Shown: piece after piece, positions 32,878-44,630 of the stretch
Layout: every line of letters begins with the position of its first letter
How positions within the stretch are numbered: position 1 is the stretch's first letter
DNA from: Alopecurus myosuroides
Taxonomy: Eukaryota; Streptophyta; Magnoliopsida; Poales; Poaceae
Direction of reading: 5' to 3'
Length of the DNA stretch: 64,000 bases
Assembly (NCBI GenBank): GCA_028641055.1
Contig: CM054058.1
Coordinates: 498,311,919-498,375,918 of the forward strand
Notes under the pieces: generated by a model
Databases searched by the model: none
Told to the model about the DNA's origin: nothing
What the model saw: the letters and a program-made list of their open reading frames with translations, nothing else
Made by a program: the position numbers and the translations under genes

Positions 32878-35626
32878 GTTGGCGCCCACCGTGGGGCCTA
32901 CGTCCAAGGGTGTTTACATCACGGGAGAAGCTCGGGAGAACATGAAGAACCTCGTCGTCGGCGAGATCTACACCAACCCTGAAGGAGAGAAGATGGTGGA
33001 AGATTTTGGCTGGGGGCCAGAGTCGGATCTGCTTGAATCCGGATCCGTCATCACGATCGGCCGGGTCAATGTCTTCGTCGGCATGGTACGTGCGTTCGGT
33101 TCAATCCCTGACGATTTTGGATTTGATTCTGTGTCAGGAGAGGCCACCCACGTTCAGTCGGACGGAGAAGAATCGGTCGGGACGGTGGATCCGACAGAGG
33201 AGCCCACCACGAAGAGGGAACAGCCGGAGGAGCCGGCATGGACCCCGCGTGGCCGGGTCATGAGGGAGGATGATACCGAGTCTATCTTGCACCTGCTGGT
33301 GGACCGGTACGAGGAAGATAGCTACGATGAGGAGGAGTATGAGTCTTCGCCAAGCATTGCGCGCCAGGTCGCGGTCTACACGGCCCCTGCAACCAACCTC
33401 AATCAGGGGAACGTGACTACGGCCGCGGTCGGAGCAGCGCAAGCATTGGCCCAGCAGCAAAATCCGGCTGAAGGAAATCCGGTTCTGACCCGGGTTGACG
33501 GAGAGTCGGCTTCGGTCACCAGCCGAGCGGCGGATAGCGAGATGCAGGCAAATATGTTTGGGTTCTTGGCTCACAGGACGCCGGGGGCAGGTCCTTCGAA
33601 CCCGCAACACCCGGCCCTGTTCAGTAACAATATTGTCTTGGACCCAACAGTGTTAGCTACTGTGATAACCCCGGAAAATGCCGCGGCACGTGCCAGGGAC
33701 TTGGAGGTAGCACGCCGCGCGCTAGAGCAACAAAGAAGAGATGTAGAAGCAGAAAAGCACGGGGTAGCCACGCGCCAACGCGAACTGGACGCACTGGAGA
33801 ACCGGCTCCGGGAGGAGACGACCAGGGTGCATCAAAGGCACCAGACTAGATTACCGGCGATCGGTGGAGTCATAAACCCTAACACACTGTTCATCACACC
33901 CCAGGATCAGCCGATTCCGGCTGTGAATCAGGAAACTGTGCATCAACCGGTGACTGGAGCAGGACAGCCGGCAAACGTGCAGGCCGGGTTACCCACACTG
34001 CAGACTGGGCCCCCTGCCGGGTTACCCACACTACCACCACCACCATCACGATTTCGTACACCACCAGGTCACTTCAATAACCCCATGGATAACGTATATG
34101 CCGCAACGTTAGCACTGAATCAGATCCCCGTAAGAGAGTCACCCCATGCGGAGCAGACCCGACGGGCGATCGATTTGTTGCATACGGCGGTGGCTCAACA
34201 GGTTAATTACCCGGATAATAGGAGTGGAATGCTTGGAACACCTTATATCAGCCAGCAACATGGCAATGCCGGCAATATGCAAACAATTTCATCGCGATGG
34301 AGGGCAGAGCAGCAGCAAATGCCGCCTCCTCCCCGCGTGCAAGCAGTACTAGCAGTATCAGCAGCACAAGCTATTGTGGATAGTTCCAGAGCTAGAAGAG
34401 CCGCGGTCGGGTCTGCGGTGCACAGACCAGCAGTAGCGCCGCGTCCAGCCGTACCCCCCGCGGGATCGCATGTTTCCCGGGTGAGACCAGTACCGACTAA
34501 CCTCGCTGGGCCCAAGTGCCTGACGGATAATATAAGTGCTGAGCCTTATCCGGATAAATTCAAGGAACCGGGTAAAGTAGTGAACTATGAGCCGACTATG
34601 GATCCAGAAACATGGTTGAGCAGTTATGAGATGGCTATGTCGATCCGCAATGCGTCTGAAAACCTCCAAGCCAAGTTCATGTACCTAATGATGTCGGAAG
34701 GAGCAGCAAAGTTGTGGTTCAACAATTTACCGGAAGGATCTATCAAGTCGTGGGGTGAGTTGAAAACTGCTTTTATCAAGCACTTTCACGGAACATGTAG
34801 GAAGTTGTTCACTATCGACGATCTAGAACGGTGTGTGCAGAAGAAGGGAGAGTCGGCGCGCAGCTGGGTGCGCCGGGTTATGGAGATATTGCATTCATCT
34901 ACAGATATTCAGCCGAAGGATGCGTTGCAGGCTATGGCCAAAACATGCAAGTATACACCTTTAGTGCAGAAATTGACTCGCATGAAATCCAGTCGGAATG
35001 CTTCAGAAGTTACAATGGGAGAACTAATGGACGCGTGCAACAAACACGTTTCAACGGATACAACAGAAGAGGACGTTGATGACAAGAAAGCAAAAGCAAA
35101 TACAGGCAATAATGGAAGAACCGGCAATGGATCTACGCCAAGTAACCATGGAGGTAACAATGGGAACAACCAGAACAAGCGCCCGTTCGAGGGGAATTCC
35201 GAGTTTGTCGCCAGTACGGAAGCCGGGTCTTCAAGGCCTAGAGAAGGAAATTTCAATGGAGGAAACCATAACAGAGGAAATTATCAAGGGCCACCAAGGC
35301 CGAGCAACAACTGGGATATCTTCAGGATGGCGTGCCCAAAGCACAGCAGGAACGGTAGGCCGGCTAACCACTCATTGGAGCAGTGTGCGGACCTACAGAG
35401 ATCGAAGAACGAGGAAGTAAACAAGGCTATGCGAGGTGCAGGTCGGGGAGGAGGACCGGATCCGGGTGGAAACCCGGGCAACGGCCCACCCCCAGCCGGT
35501 AACCCGGCAGGTGGAAATCCGGGTAACAACCAGGGGGAGCTGGAGGCTTCCAAGCCAACCCCAAGCAATTGGGCCAGTACCACGTTCACACCACAGGAAT
35601 TTCTAACAAGGATAGAAAGATACTAA
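32852..35626 (+). CDS. gag of Tat-2, uninterrupted (up to 924 aa)
   Basis: The only undamaged sense gene in the nest. The ATG at 32852 lies in the LTR, and its frame reads through the primer-binding site (PRQLAPTVG). The next Met is about 30 codons on (MKNLVVGE), so the real start is uncertain. It has an acidic N-terminal third, a coiled coil near residues 275-340 (ARDLEVARRALEQQRRDVEA), Pro/Gln-rich spacers, and the gag core with 'PETWLSSYEMAM', 'LWFNNLPEGSIKSW' and 'KGESARSWVRRV'. A CxxH-type knuckle (CPKHSRNGRPANHSLEQC) and a Gly/Asn/Pro-rich end follow. It is large compared with most gypsy gag proteins but normal for this lineage. The protease frame starts 58 bp before its stop, one base back, so expression of pol would need a -1 shift, or this is a mutation. 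Confidence 0.85.
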   Translation: MSAVIIPRQLAPTVGPTSKGVYITGEARENMKNLVVGEIYTNPEGEKMVEDFGWGPESDLLESGSVITIGRVNVFVGMVRAFGSIPDDFGFDSVSGEATHVQSDGEESVGTVDPTEEPTTKREQPEEPAWTPRGRVMREDDTESILHLLVDRYEEDSYDEEEYESSPSIARQVAVYTAPATNLNQGNVTTAAVGAAQALAQQQNPAEGNPVLTRVDGESASVTSRAADSEMQANMFGFLAHRTPGAGPSNPQHPALFSNNIVLDPTVLATVITPENAAARARDLEVARRALEQQRRDVEAEKHGVATRQRELDALENRLREETTRVHQRHQTRLPAIGGVINPNTLFITPQDQPIPAVNQETVHQPVTGAGQPANVQAGLPTLQTGPPAGLPTLPPPPSRFRTPPGHFNNPMDNVYAATLALNQIPVRESPHAEQTRRAIDLLHTAVAQQVNYPDNRSGMLGTPYISQQHGNAGNMQTISSRWRAEQQQMPPPPRVQAVLAVSAAQAIVDSSRARRAAVGSAVHRPAVAPRPAVPPAGSHVSRVRPVPTNLAGPKCLTDNISAEPYPDKFKEPGKVVNYEPTMDPETWLSSYEMAMSIRNASENLQAKFMYLMMSEGAAKLWFNNLPEGSIKSWGELKTAFIKHFHGTCRKLFTIDDLERCVQKKGESARSWVRRVMEILHSSTDIQPKDALQAMAKTCKYTPLVQKLTRMKSSRNASEVTMGELMDACNKHVSTDTTEEDVDDKKAKANTGNNGRTGNGSTPSNHGGNNGNNQNKRPFEGNSEFVASTEAGSSRPREGNFNGGNHNRGNYQGPPRPSNNWDIFRMACPKHSRNGRPANHSLEQCADLQRSKNEEVNKAMRGAGRGGGPDPGGNPGNGPPPAGNPAGGNPGNNQGELEASKPTPSNWASTTFTPQEFLTRIERY
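32880..32897 (+). other. Primer-binding site of Tat-2
   Basis: TGGCGCCCACCGTGGGGC, two bases after the LTR and identical to the Tat-1 site. Confidence 0.85.
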
Positions 35627-38600
35627 AAAAGGCAGTAAACTCGGTCTCCTCGGCTGTTCCGAGATACCTGAGGTGGTCCGAGCAGGATGTAACGTGGAGC
35701 AGAAGAGATCACCCAGAAAGAATAGAACACCCGGGAGTCCTAGCATTGGTGGTTGCACCACAGGTTAATGGCTATGAGCTGAAAAAGGTCTTAATGGACG
35801 GTGGAAGCAGCATCAACATCCTATATTGGGAAACTTTCTTGCGCATGGGTCTCAAGGAGTCTCAGCTACAGAAAAGTTCAACAGTTTTTCACGGGATCGT
35901 GCCGGGTCATTCGGCGTGCCCTGAAGGAAAGATCACATTGGAGGTTGCTTTTGGAGAATCAAAGGATAATTTCCGGGTAGAGTGGCTCACGTTCGAAGTG
36001 GTGAAGTTGCGCAGTCCTTATCACGCGCTATTTGGGAGGCCGGCTTACGCCAAGTTCATGGCTAGGCCGTGTTACGTGTACCTACAGCTAAAAATCCCGG
36101 GTCCTAAACAGACCATCACTATACATGGAAGCCGGGATATAGCGGCTGAGTGTGACGAAGGAGATGCGGCAATGGCAGAACAAGCCTGTAGAAAGGAGGA
36201 GCTTAAATACTACCGGTCTCAAGTAGACCCGGATGACAGGACAGCGCCGAAGAGACCAAACACTGAGGATGAGAGAGAAAAATTTAAAGCAGCACAAGAT
36301 ACCAAGATGGTAGCCTTCGTCGAAGGTGATCCCTCCAAGCAATTTGCTATAGGATCTAACTTGGATGATGAGCAGGAAAAAGCACTTGTGGAGTTTATTC
36401 GTTCAAATCAGGATGTGTTCGCTTGGACGCCTAGCGATATGCCGGGTATCCCTACAGAGCTGGCAAAGCACAGTTTGCACGTTGATCCCAAATCCAGGCC
36501 CGTGAAGCAGGGACCGAGAAAGATGAATGAGGAAAGAAGAAGGGCTATCGGCGAAGAAATTGCCCGGCTGTTGACGGCCGGCTTTATCATGGAAGTATTT
36601 CACCCGGAGTGGCTAGCAAATCCGGTTCTCGTGATGAAAAAGACCAATGAGTGGAGGATGTGCATTGATTATACGAGTCTCAACAAGCATTGCCCAAAGG
36701 ATCCATTTGCGCGTCCAAGGATAGATCAGATCATAGATGCAGTGGCTGGAAGTGACCTATTATGTTTCCTGGATGCATATTCCGGGTATCATCAGATCAA
36801 GCTCAAGAAAGAAGACTGGGAGAAAACGTCGTTTATAACCCCTTTTGGGGCCTTTTGTTACAAAACCATGACTTTTGGATTGAAGAACGCTGGCGCAACC
36901 TATCAGTGGTGCATTCAGAAGTGCTTTGAGGACCAAATTGGACGCAACGTTCATGCTTACGTGGATGACGTGGTGATCAAGACCAGAAAAGCAGAAACAT
37001 TCATTGATGATCTAAAGGAAACATTCAAGAACCTGAGAAGATACCAGATGAAACTTAACCCGACAAAGTGTGTATTTGGAGTCCCAGCAGGGAAATTACT
37101 CGGTTTCATTGTTTCAGAGAGAGGGATTGAAGCAAACCCGGATAAAATCAAAGCTATCTAGAGTCTGAAAAAGCTGGAAAACCTTAAGCATGTTCAGAAG
37201 CTTACAGGGTGCGTAGCAGCGCTGAGCCGGTTTATATCAAGACTCGGAGAGAAGGCAATACCCTTGTACCGGCTCCTGAGGAAATCTGATAAATTCGTTT
37301 GGGACCAAGAGGCGGATGAGGCATTCGAGGCACTAAAAAAGCAACTATCTGAGGCACCAGTCCTAGCAGCTCCGGGTCCTAAAGAGCCCATGTTACTATA
37401 CGTTGCATCGGGGCCCCGAGCGGTTAGCGCAGTGGTTGTCGTTGAGCGCAAGGACGATGGAAAAGATCACCCAGTCCAGAGGCCGGTTTATTACGTCAGT
37501 GAGGTGTTATCAGAAGCAAAGCAGCGCTACCCGCATTGGCAGAAGTTGGTTTTCGGGGTCTTCATGGCCAGCCGGAAATTGAAACCGTATTTCCAGGAAC
37601 ACCCCATAACAGTGGTTAGCTCTATACCAATGTCAGATATCATCAGAAACTCGGATGCAACAGGCAGAATAGCCAAGTGGGCGATCGAGATGGGAGATTA
37701 TCATATCAACTACGAGCCCAGGTCAGCAATCAAATCTCAAGCTCTAGTTGATTTCATTAACGATTGGACTCACACAGGCATGCCCACAATGACTCCAAGT
37801 TCCGAGTCTTGGATAATGCACTTTGATGGCTCCAAGCAGTACGAGGGATCAGGAGCTGGAGTGGTACTCACATCACCTAAAGGAGACAAGTTGAGCTACG
37901 TATTGCATATTCACTTTGATTGTTCCAACAACGTGGCCGAGTATGAGGCATTATTGCATGGATTGAAGATAGCCAAGGAGATGAACATTAAGAGGATACG
38001 ATGCTATGGGGACTCGGATCTTGTGGTACAGCAGGTCTCGGGAACTTGGGATAGAAAAGATGCAACTATGGCAGCATACCGCAGAGAGGTGGACCGGGTT
38101 GCCGGGTGCTTTTCCGGGTATGAGGTAGAGCATGTAGATAGAACAAAAAACGAGGCAATAGATACACTTGCCAGACTCGGCTCGCGCAGAGAGCCGGTTC
38201 CGCCCAATGTGTTCCTGGACGAGTTATGGCAGCCATCAGTTAAAACCGAGTCTGAGGAAGAACTGGCTAACAAAGACCCGGATCTGGAGCTCGTGGCCAC
38301 AATACGCACTGTTCCCGAGTGGACAGAGCCGTTCCTGGCTTACCTATCACGGGGCGAGTTACCACAGCAAGAGGTACTAGCAAGGCAAATTTTGAGGCGA
38401 GCAAAAGGTTATTCCATCATCAACGGGGAGTTATATAAAAGGAGCGTTGCAGGAGCATTTTTGCGCTGTGTAGCACCAGAAGAAGGCCGGCAAATCCTGA
38501 AAGAGATCCACAAAGGCGACTGTGGGCATCACGCATCCACAAGGTCCCTTGTGGCCAAGGCATATAGGCACGGCTTCTTCTGGCTCACAGCTTTAGCAGA

Positions 38601-39599
38601 TGCGGAACGCTTGGTGGAAAGGTGCGACGGATGCCAGAGGTACGCCCGCCAAACCCATGTGCCGGCTATGGAATTGCAAACAATTCCTTTGACCTGGCCT
38701 TTCGCCGTTTAGGGTATGGACATGGTTGGCCCTTTCACATGTCACCTTGCAAAAAGACACATCTCCTGGTGGCTATCGATAAGTTTACCAAGTGGGTTGA
38801 AGTTATGCCAGTTACCAATTGTGAAGCGATTACGGCAGTTAAGTTCCTGAAAAGGATTATCTACCGGTTCGGGTATCCTCACAGTATAATTACCGACAAT
38901 GGAACCAACATGTCCCTTGGCGAGATGGAGAAATTTTGTGCCAACAACGGAATCCGGCTCGACATAGCTTCCGTAGCTCATCCACAAGCCAATGGACAAG
39001 TGGAGAGGGCAAATCAGGAGTTACTTCGTGGATTAAAGCCACGATTGCGAGTCCCATGTATCAGAGCTGCTGGAGCATGGGTTGAGGAGTTACCTTCAGT
39101 GGTTTGGGGGTATCAACACCACACCTAACAGATCTACTCAGATGACACCGTTTTTCATGGTTTATGGTGCAGAAGTGGTGTTGCCGAGTGATATCATCCA
39201 TGACTCGCCTCGAGTATCGGCTTACGTTGAGATGGAAAACAAGAAGACCCGGCAGGACGCCGTGGATATGTTAGAAGAACAAAGAGAACAAGCTTTGGAA
39301 AGATCAGCCATATACCAGCAGGACCTGAGGAGATATCATAGCCGCAGAGTCAAAACCCGGGTCTTCCAGGAAGGAGACCTGGTTCTGCGCCTAGCACAGT
39401 CAAAGGAAGGAAAACACAAGTTACCCCACCATGGGAGGTACCGTTCATCATAAGCCGGAATCTGCATAACGGATCATATTACTTGATAGATGCAAGGGAA
39501 GAGTCGGCAACGGTTCATGACACCGCCCATACCACTTCATCTATGCAAGAGAGAGAAAGACCTTGGAACGTAGCTCAGCTGCGTCCCTACCATACCTAG
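35569..39599 (+). pseudogene. pol of Tat-2: protease, RT, RNase H, integrase (two stops, three or more frameshifts)
   Basis: The protease motif is VLMDGGSSINILY. The RT has its YVDD at 36958-36969. A TAG at 37159-37161 separates RT from its C-terminal part. RNase H shows MHFDGSK, EYEALLHG, YGDSDLVVQQV and NEAIDTL. Integrase has an HHCC finger (GHHAST ... CDGCQ), a TAG at 38710-38712 just before the first catalytic Asp (MDMVGPF), then TDNGTN and GQVERAN. Frame changes occur near 38740, 39113 and 39425. The last frame ends at a TAG at 39597-39599. Domain order and spacing match Tat-1. It cannot make a full polyprotein as read. Confidence 0.92.
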
Positions 39600-39783
39600 T
39601 CTAGACCAGATTTACAAGTGAAATTACACGATGTAACAGGCAGCAGGTTTCAGACGCACTATTTTCCTATCCAGGGTACCTAAGGGGACTGGAGGGTTTT
39701 TAATGAGGCGGCTTGCTGACCTAACTTTTCTCATATCAACAAAGATATGGTTACACGATATATTGTTTCCTTTTCATGTGTTT
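39600..39783 (+). other. Tat-2 spacer after pol
   Basis: Noncoding. It holds a polypurine-like 'ctaaggggactgg' at about 39669-39692 in the same relative place as in Tat-1. It ends in TGTTT (39779-39783), the target site of the nested LARD-like element. Confidence 0.55.
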
Positions 39784-40623
39784 TGTAACACCTGGGGTGT
39801 TCCCCCTAAGTTAGAAAGTTGGTTGCTTTCCTTTTTCTTTTTGCATCACATGCATCCTATGCATTGCATCCTGTTTTCAAAACAACTCACAAATCCAAAC
39901 CAATTTAAACTTTCAAAACATGTCTAAAATTTCAAATTGAAATTTGCAAACTAAATACCTCAAATTGTTTCTCAATAGTTTGAAGTTGATTTATTTAAAT
40001 TGCTTGTTAAATAAAAACTTCCTTTTTATCAACACCCTAATGGCAAATTCAAATTCAAATCAAATCAAATCCATGCTTGGCATGTTTCAAATGTGGGTTT
40101 AAAAATTAAATTCTTTCAAACAACTAAATTCAATAATGTTTTCATAATTGTTCGAGCTTATTAAATAAAACTTGTTTATTTCCAAAAATTCCAAATCAAA
40201 CTAATATTTGAAATTCAACTAACCATTTAAAATCAAACTAATATTTCAAATTTTTGAAATCAATGCTAACATTTCTTTTACTCACTGTTTTGCAAATTAA
40301 TAAAATAAACACCCCAAAATCTATTCTTTTCTCTCTCTCTCTCTCTTTTCTACAAAAAAAATGTGTGTGCAAACAAAAAGGAAAAAATTAAAAACAGCAA
40401 AAGAGAGAGAGCAGCCCAGGGAGAGGCAGGCCCCCTAACCCCTACCACCCCTTCTCTTTCCACCCACGGCCCAACCCCACCATCCAGCCCACCTCCCTCT
40501 TCCAGCCCACGTTCTCTTCTCCTTCGTACGGATGCAGAGAAGGACCTGCTGTCGCTGTCGTTCCCCCACCATGGACCCCTCCTTGCTCCACCTGCTCCCG
40601 AGCCCTACAAGACCCCAATCCGT

Positions 40624-41272
40624 TAGGGGTGGGCATAAAAAACCGAGAAACCGAACCCGAACCGAGACCGAACCGAACAAACCGAATTATAAGGTTAATT
40701 CGGTTTTCGGTCCATATATCGGTTCCCAACTTTAGAAAACCGAAATTATATCGGTTAGTTCGGTTTTGAGTCCATGTTAACCGAACTGACCGAAAGGACC
40801 GATTCATCATGCAATCAAATATTTCAAGACCATGCGACAAACTATATCTAGGGAAATAAATAGTTGTCCCATTAAAAATATCTATCATTGCCAACACAGT
40901 CTCCACCCAAATCTTATTTATTGCTTTCTCTTATGTAACTGCAATTAAAGTTCACAACAAATACATACCCATCCATATGTCGTGTAATATTAGCTTCCAT
41001 GACACTAGGTTCACACGTCAATGTCGTCCCGGCAAGGCTCCGCAACCCTATCCACCCATTTTTTCTATCTAATTCTTGATTTGAATTTTTTGCATGTTAT
41101 AATCTCGGTTAATTCGGTTTAAACCGAAAACCGAACCGAATTTCTGAAGAACCGAATTGTCGGTTCCTGAAAAATGATAGGTTAATTCGGTTGTCACTTT
41201 CTAAAAACCGAATTATTATAAAACCCGAAAAACCGAACCGAAAAGACCGAAAGAACCGAATGCCCACCCCTA
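40624..41272. mobile_element. hAT-type nonautonomous DNA transposon (649 bp)
   Basis: Terminal inverted repeats TAGGGGTGGGCA and TGCCCACCCCTA are flanked by an 8-bp duplication CAATCCGT (40616-40623, 41273-41280). The other LTR copy lacks it and shows a single 'caattcgt' site near 45936-45943, which is the empty site. Both subterminal regions are packed with AACCGAA or its complement, the kind of short repeat hAT transposases bind. No transposase is encoded. Confidence 0.9.
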
Positions 41273-41626
41273 CAATCCGTGCCCTAACCCTAATGCTCTC
41301 CCCTCTCCTCCCCAGGCCGCCGCCGCCACCAGCTTCCCCTCCCCCCTCCTCTGTAGTTCTTCCACTATCTCACCGAGAACATGTGGCCGCTGCGGGATCA
41401 CGGGGACGCCATGGTCACCGCGAGGTTCCTCTGTTTCGGGGAATGGAACCACCACCTCTTTAGCGCCAAGATCGCCGAAGACATCCTAGCTAGGTGACGC
41501 TCTAGCTCGCCGCCCTTTTCCTCTGTCCATCGCCGTGGTTACAGTTCAGGTTGTGCAGTTCGTCAGGAACCCCAACGCACAGAGATGGTAGTACTTGTTT
41601 GTTCCTGCCCGAGGTGCATCACCGAT

Positions 41627-41700
41627 CTGGTGGTAGCGTAGTGGTAGCCCTAATCGCGCTCAGGCTGAGAGAACCTGGGATCGATCCCTTCACGACGCGA
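41627..41700 (+). other. tRNA-like module 1 in the LARD LTR (copy at 46289-46362)
   Basis: An A-box-like TAGCGTAGTGGT (41634-41645) and a B-box-like GGATCGATCC (41678-41687) are 44 bp apart, the exact tRNA spacing. The T arm pairs only partly and the acceptor ends do not pair, so this is not a functional tRNA. It may be a SINE-like or tRNA relic or an internal pol III promoter. Confidence 0.4.
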
Positions 41701-41829
41701 AGATCTCTTTTTTCTGTTCTGTCGCGTACTGAAGATGAAAGACTGCACCTTGTTCTGTCTAAAAATTCAGTTAAACGCGATGTTCCCCTCTTATTCAGGC
41801 AGCATCGTAGTGTATCACAACACACGAAT

Positions 41830-41890
41830 CACCCCAGTGGCAGGGGCCTTCCGCGCGCGCGCTGCAGGCGCGGGTTCGATCCCCCTCGGC
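41830..41890 (+). other. tRNA-like module 2 in the LARD LTR (copy near 46492-46552)
   Basis: A perfect B-box-like GGTTCGATCC (41873-41882) with flanking bases that give a partial T-arm stem, and AGTGG of an A box about 37 bp upstream. A short A-run follows (41896-41900). The acceptor stem is missing. Confidence 0.35.
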
Positions 41891-44630
41891 CGCGCAAAAA
41901 GACCACCTTTTTTTCGCAATTTTCCGCCCGCGCGTCCAGGCCCACGCGTCAGTGGCGTTGGTGGCCACGGTGGATCCACCCCCGCACGCGTGGCTGCCAG
42001 CGTGGCGCCTGGCCCACGCCTCAGTGGCCCTGGGCGGCTGCTGCGCGGTGCAGACCCATTTTTCTCGCACAGTTTTCTCACACAGGCCCCTGACCCCACC
42101 GTTTCCTTCACATCCAGGTCCCTGTAAAATCACAGATCAATCCCTGAACTTCAAACACACATGGAAATTGCAAACAAACTCCAAATTTAAAATGTAAAAT
42201 ATGTTTTTCAGTAAAAATTCAATGTACTTTCTGTTTATCAACTTTGTTTTGCAATTTGGACAACTAAAATTAAGGTTGTTTAATAATCCTTAAAAATGAC
42301 AAACTAAATGGCATAATTAATAACTTTCAAATGGTTGCTCCAAATTAAGTACTCAAAACATGTTTTCCATCCAAAATTAAATGCCACACTTGAATATCAA
42401 CTTTGTTTCCTGGTTTGCAACATTCAAATTGGATAATTGGTTCACCTCTTATTTAATGCATTTAAAGTGGTAATATGCTTAACCAAATCATTTAAAATTG
42501 TTTCCTAATAAATAAAATATGTTTCTCATCCAAACTTCAATGTTCTTTCTGTTTACAAAATAATATCCTAGTTTTCTATAATTAAAAGTGGTGAACAAAT
42601 TAATGCTTTACTTAAACCATTTAAAATGTAATAATTCATAATTAAATAATTACAATTCCAAAAATGACAAATGAATTACCAACTTGAAGCTAAACTTGTT
42701 TTCTTGCTGTTTTCATGTTGCATCTTGCCATTTAATCACTTGAACATAAAGTTTGCTATTAGTTTACTAACATTAACTATGTATGCACCATGGACTTTGC
42801 CATATGCATCTCAAATGCATATGGGTTCATTTAAATTGATTCCTTATGTCAACTAGTTTATCCTTGATGCATCCTTAAACTTTTCATGCATCCATATCTT
42901 GATCATGCTGGATCTTTTGCCGTAGTAGTAATTGTTGCATCCGGTGTTTGTTCGAGGTTCGTTGCTTCTTCCCGGATAGGACGTTGAGATGATGTGAGCA
43001 ACGACAAATTCTGCGGATGTACCTCTACTTGCTGGATTCCAGGAAAGTATACTCACTTGCCGCCAAATGGCTGCCTTTCATCACTTGTTACCGATTCTTT
43101 TCCGTTGTTCTTATTCTAGCCTGTTGGTTCGATGCTTGTGTCTCGATCCTATTATATGTTACCTTGCAGCCATGATACAGCCTTCCTTCCACTTCCTATT
43201 AACTGTTGTTTGTTTACCTTGTTGTCCCTCGTGTCGTAGTTGCATGCTTAGTGTTGTTTGCGCTCAAGTCTTGTTGTCCGTCTTATCACCTGTTTAGTTT
43301 GATAGTTGGGTTTCAATTAAATCAACAACTTGTTAATGTTTCGGGTAATAATAATTTGATGATAAGGCACCGGCAGGAGGCCCGGCGTGGTTTTGAAGCC
43401 TGCTAGTGTCGACCCTAATTAGGAAAAGGGTCTTGTGTACTGATCCATGATGAGCGCACTAACCGCATGTGGGTAGCGAGTATGGGAGCCCCCCTCAATT
43501 TGATTCGATTCGCATCTCGTCCAAATCGCCTCATTTAGTTCGGGTTTTCCATTTGCCGCATGCATGATTTTGCGAACCCAGGCCAGGGTGGAACTTTTGT
43601 AGTCGGCATTTAGGGAGACACGTTCTTAGAGTGCTATGAGGGTCCCCTTTTCTTCGTGGGGCTTGATTAGCCGTGCGCTCAATTGCACGGGGTTCTTTGG
43701 GCTTGATGCGAAGAAGAGTTGGGTTGTGTTGAGTACCTCGCTTGGTGGGTTGATCCCCCGTCTGGCGGGTTATTCTTACGTGTACGGCCAAATTGGTGCA
43801 CCCCTGCAGGGTAAATCTTCTCGAGAAGCCGTGTTTTCCGCGGTTATGGATGACTTGGTGAAAGTACTGGCTAACAAGTACTCAGAACAACTTACACCTA
43901 ACTAATGATAACTTGACTAGTAATATAGATTACCCCCACCATCAAAATGAATGTCACCTTAATCAACCGTGTGAGTATCCTTGGGTTGCTTCCTTAGTAG
44001 GGGGTGACATTGGATGGGTTTGTTTGGGTGGTTAGTACTAGTTGGTTACGATACGCTATCTTATCCCCCTCTTTTAGCGGGAAGTTGTATCGAGTCTCTG
44101 TAGTTAGTTAGTGCAGCCCGCTGCCGCGTATTTGCAATAATCCCTTCCTTTCCGTTGAACCCAAAGTATTTGTATCTTGTGATGACTGGCTACGCCGGTA
44201 TCTTGTGAGTATGGTTTATCCACTTGCCAGTACTTAACCGTACTGACGCACGAATCCTTTTTCGTGGCTGCATATTCAACATTGCAGTCAACAGGTTTGA
44301 AGTCTGACGACGTTAGCTTGGGAATCCCTCCGGCTTGGCCTGGGCAGGGATTGGACGCTCTCGGTTATCTTCAGGACTCTTAGTCCAATTTGTATCTTGT
44401 CCGTAGACGGACGATATGTTGTTTCTTCCGCTGTTATTTGGATCTTTGTATTGTATCAGTTGTATCCCTGACTTGTTTGAGTCCTCTTGTATATATCTCA
44501 TTCTGTTGTTGTTGTGGATTATTCGTGAACTGTTCTAATGTTATCACAAGTGGCAACCTGGAATCGGTTATTATGTGGATTTTGGCGGGAATGCTGAAAT
44601 CTGCATAGTGCCCGATCTCGGGGCGTCACA

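Larger units (their letters stand above)
39784..44630 (+). repeat. 5' LTR of the LARD-like element (4,847 bp including a hAT insertion)
   Basis: Without the 649-bp hAT element and its 8-bp duplication the length is 4,190 bp, matching the 3' LTR. The left third is AT-rich with short direct repeats; a CT-repeat lies at about 40327-40346; a GC-rich leader-like part spans about 40400-42130. An AT-rich part follows, then a moderately GC-rich end with several spurious short frames. No protein domain recognised. Confidence 0.93.

Noticed and set aside
41627..41700. Functional tRNA gene
   Set aside because: Boxes and spacing fit, but acceptor and most stems do not pair, and it is repeated as part of an LTR.
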